Assembly (NCBI GenBank): GCA_944324135.1
Contig: CALUVE010000003.1
Span: 47,135-111,134, forward strand
DNA: 64,000 bases
Direction: 5' to 3'
From: Candidatus Gastranaerophilales bacterium
GTDB taxonomy: Bacteria > Cyanobacteriota > Vampirovibrionia > Gastranaerophilales > Gastranaerophilaceae
Shown here: piece by piece, positions 59,320 to 64,000 of the stretch
Layout: each line of letters opens with the position of its first letter
How positions within the stretch are numbered: position 1 is the stretch's first letter
Position numbers and translations under genes: made by a program
Notes under the pieces: model-generated
What the model was told of the DNA's origin: nothing
Seen by the model: the letters and a program-made list of their open reading frames with translations, nothing else
The model's database searches: none

Positions 59320-61395
59320 ATGGCACCACTTCCAGGCGTAAAAACAGCAGTAGCTGCAAATATTCGGAAGAACCCCGCCAGCGTCAGAAAATCGACAGTA
59401 CCTGACAGCGGGGATAGCAAACCGACCGTAAAAGCGAGAGCTTCTGAGGCGGTTCGGACAGCTACGCCTGCATCAGCAGAAAACGCCAAGACTGCCAGAA
59501 CCGAAACTAAGCTAAGTAAACATTATGAAATAAGTGAATCTATAAGAAAAGGTACAACAGGTGCTGTTCGTAGTAATATGAACTCGAAGTACGGTGTACC
59601 TACGACTGTAGATTATAGTACGTTTGATAACACTAAAGATATGCTTAAGGCTGCAAAAGAGTATTCTGATGCTCAGTTGGCTAAACAAATTGCATTTAAA
59701 CAGCAGCAGCAAGCAAACATGTATGCACAGCTAAATGCTATGCAGAGCATGTACATGAAGAATAACCTTACCTCTACTGCAGGTGCTGCATTGGGCAATC
59801 TAATATCCAATATTGGCGGCAGTAAAGATGTATATAGCAATGTGTCTCTGAGCAATTTAGGCTCTTCTAATTCCGGAGTTAAAGTTGCATCAACATTATC
59901 TGCAAATGCTTCTCCGCTTGAATCTATGAAAGCCGCAAATGATTCAGCAAGTTTACAATCAGCTCTTACAGCTGCTCGTGCAAATCAATCTGAAGTGACA
60001 ACTCAACTTCAAACTCTGAAGAGCGACATGATTCAACTTGAAAATGATAAAAATAAGGCTGAGAAAGATCTTGAACAATTAAATAAAGATATTGCTACAC
60101 AAACACAAGTTGTTGAATCCAAACAAGAGGCAGTAGATACCGCAAACGAAAAAGTAAGCAACGCAAAAAGAAATCAAGATGGTGCTAAAAAAGGTTTAGA
60201 GCAAGCTACTGCTGTTATGAAAGAAAAAGATGATGAATTCAAGCAGGCGCAAATCGGAGTAGAAAATGCTCAGACTGCATTATCTACAGCTCAAACTAAT
60301 TTGGCAAGTGCAAATGCTCGTTTAGCATCAACACCGGCAACATTACCGGATGGTTCTACAAACCCTGCTTATGCTCCAGCAAAACAGGCAGTAGCAGATG
60401 CTGAGCAAGCTGTCAAAGAGAAAAAAGAAGATTTAGCAAAAGCACAACAAGCACGTCAAGAGGCTGCAGATGCATATAAAGCTGCAAATGAAAATCAAAC
60501 AGCAGCACAAACTAAGTTAGAGCAATCAATTACTTTGTTAGAAAATGCAGAAAACGCTCAAGCTGCAGCTGAAGATGAAGTTGTTAAAGCTAAGAAAGAG
60601 TTGGAAACAGAAAAAGAAAAACTTGAAAACCTTAATGCTCAGAAAGATGCTGCGGACGGTGTTATTCAGAAATATAATGATGCTGTTGAACAGCAAACAG
60701 AGTTAGAAAAACAAGTTGCTGATTATGAAAAAGAAATTCCAAAACAAGAACAAAGACTTGAAAAATTAAAAGAAAAAGAAAATAAAGAAATGAAAGGTCT
60801 TGACGGTGATATTTCTAAACTCGAAAAAGAAGTAGCAGACCTGAAAGCCAAAGGTAAAGAAGACAAAGCCAATGAAAAACAGGCTAAGCTGGATGGCTTA
60901 AATGCCCGTAAAGAAGAATTACAAAATATTATAAACCAGAGAAATTTTGTAACCGAAATGGGCACTGATGGCAAAGTTCTAAAAAGCGGCTATGTTAACG
61001 GCGAACAAGTCTTTATGATTGGTGATAAAGAAGTTTCACAGGCTGAATTTAATGCCGCAAAAGCTTCTGATAATACTCCGGTTCCAAAACAAGACACACC
61101 TGTTGCTGATGCAGGTTCCGGTGAGAAAAAATCTCAAACTGTATCGAGTATAGTCCAAGACGCTATCGAAGGAACTATTCCGGTGAAAAACGGACAAGTT
61201 GATGTGGATGCAATAAAACAAATTAATGAGCAAATTGATATACTGAAAGATTCTTCTCGGTCAAGTGGTACAATGTCAGCACAGGGTCACGATATAAAGT
61301 TTGCTAATGGGCAATTTACAATTGATGGACAATCTGCATCAGAAAAAGATGTACGTAAACTTATTGCCGAATCATTAGGTATTGAGTTAACATAA
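59320..61395 (+). CDS. Large coiled-coil protein of unknown function
   Basis: A 691-residue protein with no signal peptide or membrane span. Residues 1-65 are basic and Ala/Pro/Thr rich; about 105-160 includes a Gln/Met-rich stretch (FKQQQQANMYAQLNAMQSMYMKN); about 215-555 is a long Glu/Lys/Ala coiled coil with repeats like QSALTAARANQSEVTTQLQTL and AEQAVKEKKEDLAKAQQ; the rest is a small C-terminal domain with VSSIVQDAIEGTI and SEKDVRKLIAESLGIELT. It could be a cytoskeletal or secreted structural protein. GAGAGAG precedes the ATG. A terminator follows. Confidence 0.7.
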   Translation: MAPLPGVKTAVAANIRKNPASVRKSTVPDSGDSKPTVKARASEAVRTATPASAENAKTARTETKLSKHYEISESIRKGTTGAVRSNMNSKYGVPTTVDYSTFDNTKDMLKAAKEYSDAQLAKQIAFKQQQQANMYAQLNAMQSMYMKNNLTSTAGAALGNLISNIGGSKDVYSNVSLSNLGSSNSGVKVASTLSANASPLESMKAANDSASLQSALTAARANQSEVTTQLQTLKSDMIQLENDKNKAEKDLEQLNKDIATQTQVVESKQEAVDTANEKVSNAKRNQDGAKKGLEQATAVMKEKDDEFKQAQIGVENAQTALSTAQTNLASANARLASTPATLPDGSTNPAYAPAKQAVADAEQAVKEKKEDLAKAQQARQEAADAYKAANENQTAAQTKLEQSITLLENAENAQAAAEDEVVKAKKELETEKEKLENLNAQKDAADGVIQKYNDAVEQQTELEKQVADYEKEIPKQEQRLEKLKEKENKEMKGLDGDISKLEKEVADLKAKGKEDKANEKQAKLDGLNARKEELQNIINQRNFVTEMGTDGKVLKSGYVNGEQVFMIGDKEVSQAEFNAAKASDNTPVPKQDTPVADAGSGEKKSQTVSSIVQDAIEGTIPVKNGQVDVDAIKQINEQIDILKDSSRSSGTMSAQGHDIKFANGQFTIDGQSASEKDVRKLIAESLGIELT

Positions 61396-61462
61396 ACTTT
61401 ACATAACCTTTACTTTTCAAAATCGTTAGGTTATAATGAAACTACAGACAGTATTGTCACAG

Positions 61463-61491
61463 AAAAAGAACGGGTCACCCCGTTCTTTTTT
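61463..61491 (+). terminator. Terminator after the coiled-coil gene
   Basis: AAAAAGAACGGG (61463-61474) pairs with CCCGTTCTTTTT (61479-61490) around TCAC. Confidence 0.9.
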
Positions 61492-61524
61492 CGGTAATTT
61501 ACAGGTAATTATGAGGGTAGAATT

Positions 61525-62007
61525 TTGAAACAGGAAGTTAACAGGCATGAAATTATTGAGGCGATTACTCCGCTCATTGAAAATACTGCCATGCGTTTCA
61601 ATCTTATTCCTATTGAAATTGATTTTTCAAAAGAAAACCATAAATGGTTTTTGCGGATTTTTCTTTATTCAAAGGAGCGAGATATAACTCTTGATGATTG
61701 TGAAAATGTTACGCGCAGCCTGAATGATTTTCTGGATGAGCTTATCCCTGTAAAATACTATCTGGAGGTTTCATCTCCCGGATTGGAGCGGAAGTTCAAG
61801 TCTGACAAGGAGTTCATTATTTTTAAAGGGCGCAGAATCAGCTTGAAGCTTAAAACTCCGCTGGAGGGAGAGGAAGAAAAAATCTTCAAGGGTGAAATCC
61901 TTGATTTTGACGAAAATGAGGGGCTAAAGTTCTTCCGTTTTGATGACGCTCAGGAACTCCTCATTCCTCGCGGCAACATCCAGTCTGCCAAATTGTACAT
62001 TGATTAA
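61525..62007 (+). CDS. rimP: Ribosome maturation factor RimP
   Basis: RimP is needed for 30S subunit maturation. FLRIFLYSKERDITLDDCENVTRSL and YYLEVSSPGLERKFKSDKEFIIFKGR are family signatures (the SSPGLER core), followed by an SH3-like C-terminal domain. The start is TTG with GAGGG 7 nt upstream. A short ATG reading (61511-61528, MRVEF) ends on this TTG in a TTGA overlap. Normally nusA follows directly; here a repeat-flanked GIY-YIG gene lies between. Confidence 0.92.
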   Translation: MKQEVNRHEIIEAITPLIENTAMRFNLIPIEIDFSKENHKWFLRIFLYSKERDITLDDCENVTRSLNDFLDELIPVKYYLEVSSPGLERKFKSDKEFIIFKGRRISLKLKTPLEGEEEKIFKGEILDFDENEGLKFFRFDDAQELLIPRGNIQSAKLYID

Positions 62008-62017
62008 ATACGATAAG

Positions 62018-62102
62018 AAAAGACTCTTCGGGCAGCAGCCCTTAGAATGACAAAAATTTGGAAATACTACCATTCGTCATTCTGAGCGAAGCGAAGAATC
62101 TC
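62018..62102 (+). repeat. 85-bp repeat, copy 1
   Basis: It starts AAAAGACTCTTCGGGCAGCA and ends TGAGCGAAGCGAAGAATCTC. The first half is an imperfect reverse complement of the second (AGACTCTTCG...AGAATGAC against GTCATTCT...CGAAGAATCT), so it can fold into a long hairpin. Copy 2 at 62461-62544 differs by a single-base indel (TACCATTCG against TACCTTCG). Confidence 0.9.
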
Positions 62103-62116
62103 CAAAAGGAGGCAAA

Positions 62117-62407
62117 TTGAGCAAAAAAGGTTACGTGTATATGCTTACAAATGTTAACAATACTACATTGTATATTGGTGTAACCTCAAATCTAGTCCAG
62201 AGAGTCTGGCAGCATAAAAATAAATTTGTGGACTCTTTTTCAAGTAAATATAAATTAAATAAGTTAGTTTACTTTGAAGTCTGCGAAAATATTGCAGAGG
62301 CTATTGTAAGAGAAAAGTATTTGAAAGGAAAGAAACGAATTTACAAATTAGAGTTAATTAACAATTTTAATAATGAATGGAAAGACTTATACGAAGATAT
62401 AATATGA
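62117..62407 (+). CDS. GIY-YIG nuclease-domain protein
   Basis: A 96-residue single-domain GIY-YIG protein of the YhbQ/UvrC-N-like class. The motif is GYVYMLTNVNNTTLYIGVTSNLVQRVWQHK: Y-V-Y then Y-I-G, the conserved Arg in QRV and the Lys/His after it; Glu in AEAIVREKYLKGKKR provides the metal site. Start is TTG with AAAGGAGG 4 nt upstream. It is flanked by near-identical 84/85-bp repeats and splits rimP from nusA, suggesting a mobile cassette. Confidence 0.9.
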   Translation: MSKKGYVYMLTNVNNTTLYIGVTSNLVQRVWQHKNKFVDSFSSKYKLNKLVYFEVCENIAEAIVREKYLKGKKRIYKLELINNFNNEWKDLYEDII

Positions 62408-62410
62408 ACA

Positions 62411-62450
62411 AGATTCTTCACCCCCGAAATGCTATCGGGTTCAGAATGAC
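62411..62450 (+). repeat. Half-length relative of the 85-bp repeat
   Basis: AGATTCTTCACCCCCGAAAT to CAGAATGAC begins and ends like one half of the flanking repeat but has a different core (CCCCCGAAATGCTATCGGG, itself a CCCGA/TCGGG hairpin). Confidence 0.65.
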
Positions 62451-62460
62451 AGAAAATACT

Positions 62461-62544
62461 AAAAGACTCTTCGGGCAGCAGCCCTTAGAATGACAAAAAT
62501 TTGGAAATACTACCTTCGTCATTCTGAGCGAAGCGAAGAATCTC
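62461..62544 (+). repeat. 84-bp repeat, copy 2
   Basis: Same orientation and almost identical to copy 1 at 62018-62102 except one deleted base. It ends 36 nt before nusA. Confidence 0.9.
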
Positions 62545-62579
62545 AAGACTAGACTTATAACAACGAAAGGAAAATAAAA

Positions 62580-63815
62580 ATGATTAAAATCGGAACAGCA
62601 TTATTTGAAGCATGCGAAGAACTGGAAAGAGAACGCGGGATATCTAAAGATGTCTTAATCGCGTCACTATGCGATGCTATGGTTGCAGCTTATAAAAAAC
62701 ACATGAGAACTAAAGAAGCTGCCAATATCGAGGCTATTCTTGACGAACAATCAGGCGAAATCGGTGTTTTCAGCACAAAAACTGTTGTCGAAAATGTCGA
62801 AGATCCTGAGCTTCAAATATCACTTACAGACGCAAAAGAAATTGATGAAGATGTTGAAGTGGATGACGAAGTTAAAATTGAAGTTACACCTGAACAATTC
62901 GGCAGAATTGCTGCTCAGGCTGCTAAACAGGTTATCACTCAAAGAATTCGTGAGGCTGAAAGAAACCTCGTTCTGCAAGAGTTTATGGATAAAAAAGGTA
63001 CTCTTACTACCGGTATTATTCAACGTGTTGAAAACAGAAATGTTATAGTTAACATCGGCAAAACTGACGCAATTATGCCTCAAAAAGAACAAATCCCGGG
63101 TGAATACTACAAACCCGGCAACAGAATCAGAGTTTTTGTGCTCAATGTAAAAGAAACAACAAGATTGCCGCAGGTAATTGTTTCCCACGCTCATGCTGAA
63201 ATCGTTCGTGAACTCTTTGAACTTGAAGTTCCGGAAATTGAAGACGGTATCGTAGAAATTAAATCAATTTCACGTGAAGCCGGCTACAGAACAAAAATTG
63301 CTGTATGGTCTAATGATCCGGAAGTCGATTCCGTCGGCGCCTGCATAGGGCCTAGAGGTTCAAGAATTCAAACTATCGTCGGCGAGTTGAAAAACGAAAA
63401 AATTGATATCGTCAGATATTCAGAAGACCCTGTAGAATATATTGTTAACGCACTTTCACCGGCAAGAGTTGTGTCTGTTGATATTCTTGCAGATGATGAT
63501 TACGCTCACGAAGCTATGGTAGTTGTTCCAGACGACCAGCTGAGCCTTGCAATCGGTCGTGAGGGGCAGAATGTCAGACTTGCTCACAAACTTACAGGCT
63601 GGAAAATAGATATCAAGAGCGTTTCTCAAATGGAAAAAGCTGAAGCTCAAAATATCCAGAACTATCAGGATGAGCCTCAAGATGAAGTCGTTGAAGAAGA
63701 TGACGATGAATTGAAACAGGAAATTGAAGAAGAAATGAATCAGCAGGCTTATGATGAAGAAGATATTCAGCACGATGAGCCGGTTGAAGAATCTTCAGAT
63801 GACGAAGAAGTCTAA
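62580..63815 (+). CDS. nusA: Transcription termination/antitermination factor NusA
   Basis: NusA binds RNA polymerase and modulates pausing and antitermination. The N-terminal domain (about 1-125) has VLIASLCDAMVAAYKKHMRTKE; an S1 domain follows (GTLTTGIIQRVENRNVIVNIGKTDAIMP); then two KH domains with GACIGPRGSRIQTIVGEL and LAIGREGQNVRLAHKLTGWKI. The C-terminus is very acidic (DDDELKQEIEEEMNQ...) in place of an extra domain. The 411-residue length is slightly above the short form. AAAGG lies upstream. A terminator follows, so infB is not in the same transcript here. Confidence 0.96.
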   Translation: MIKIGTALFEACEELERERGISKDVLIASLCDAMVAAYKKHMRTKEAANIEAILDEQSGEIGVFSTKTVVENVEDPELQISLTDAKEIDEDVEVDDEVKIEVTPEQFGRIAAQAAKQVITQRIREAERNLVLQEFMDKKGTLTTGIIQRVENRNVIVNIGKTDAIMPQKEQIPGEYYKPGNRIRVFVLNVKETTRLPQVIVSHAHAEIVRELFELEVPEIEDGIVEIKSISREAGYRTKIAVWSNDPEVDSVGACIGPRGSRIQTIVGELKNEKIDIVRYSEDPVEYIVNALSPARVVSVDILADDDYAHEAMVVVPDDQLSLAIGREGQNVRLAHKLTGWKIDIKSVSQMEKAEAQNIQNYQDEPQDEVVEEDDDELKQEIEEEMNQQAYDEEDIQHDEPVEESSDDEEV

Positions 63816-63834
63816 AACCTTAATATAAAGCTTG

Positions 63835-63864
63835 AAAAGACCCTTGCCATAAGGGTCTTTTTTA
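63835..63864 (+). terminator. Terminator after nusA
   Basis: AAAAGACCCTT (63835-63845) pairs with AAGGGTCTTTT around GCCAT, then TTTT. Confidence 0.9.
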
Positions 63865-63929
63865 ATGCTTAAAGTCTGTTATTTTACATATTTGATATTG
63901 TCGGAAACGAAGTTTTCCCAAGCTACTTA

Positions 63930-63957
63930 TTGACAAAAAAAATTGAGCAACTATCAT
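63930..63957 (+). promoter_or_regulatory. Promoter-like site at the window end
   Basis: TTGACA (63930-63935) and TATCAT (63952-63957) are 16 bp apart. A second candidate has TTAAAA (63969-63974) and TATAAT (63993-63998) with 18 bp spacing. They would drive a gene beyond the window. Confidence 0.5.
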
Positions 63958-64000
63958 TAAATTATGGCTTAAAATACCAAATTAGTAAGTAGTATAATTA

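Overview
The window is a densely packed, AT-rich bacterial chromosome segment with short intergenic gaps, many U-tracted hairpin terminators and no sign of phage or CRISPR. It is a diderm: KDO-8-phosphate synthase, an OmpA-domain protein, a TPR protein, signal-peptide proteins and a barrel-like protein ending in Phe are present. Flagellar rod genes with a FliA-type sigma factor, a coiled-coil DivIVA-like gene after coaD, type IV prepilin-like proteins, SpeD and CobO, and no photosynthesis genes, fit a non-photosynthetic cyanobacterial relative (Vampirovibrionia/Melainabacteria, Gastranaerophilales-like). That placement is an inference from gene content, not from a marker search.

Layout. 1-5.3 kb: small regulators (winged helix, HAD, XRE), coaD, a coiled-coil protein, then the translation/secretion block rpmG - tRNA-Trp - secE - nusG - rplK - rplA, which stops at a terminator without rplJ/rplL. 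5.3-16.3 kb: tmk converging on a minus-strand gyrB-adk-map-RNase H-like operon, a GAF/degenerate HD-GYP protein, ftsL-like, rsmH and gltX. 16.4-30.3 kb: envelope proteins (barrel-like protein, FtsB-like, TPR, HExxH protein, S41 protease), cdd, a radical SAM protein, small N-terminal-motif proteins, folP, gatB and a SIS isomerase. 30.4-37.3 kb: minus-strand kdsA-MBL hydrolase-pheS, rqcP, a phosphoesterase, a CNNM/CBS protein and a large unknown protein. 37.5-43.2 kb: fliA, an OmpA-like protein, an M16-like protein, flgF/flgG/flgB/flgC and tRNA-Leu. 43.2-50.4 kb: ogt and five prepilin-like proteins. 50.4-64 kb: uvrA, tsf-rpsB, an OmpR-type regulator, speD, cobO, a large coiled-coil protein and rimP-nusA.

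The most notable signals are: (i) prepilin N-termini joined to glycine-rich modules like those of phage tail fibres, in three adjacent genes, with two further prepilin-like genes nearby; (ii) a near-exact 85-bp repeat pair flanking a GIY-YIG gene inserted between rimP and nusA; (iii) two matching 28-nt stem-loops before rplK and rplA, probably L1 operators; (iv) five genes whose -10 box lies exactly 6 nt before the ATG with no Shine-Dalgarno, implying leaderless mRNAs; (v) several branched RNA-like palindromes, including one between a promoter and tRNA-Leu.

Starts were chosen from Shine-Dalgarno spacing where one is visible. All functional names rest on motifs read by eye; no database search was run.
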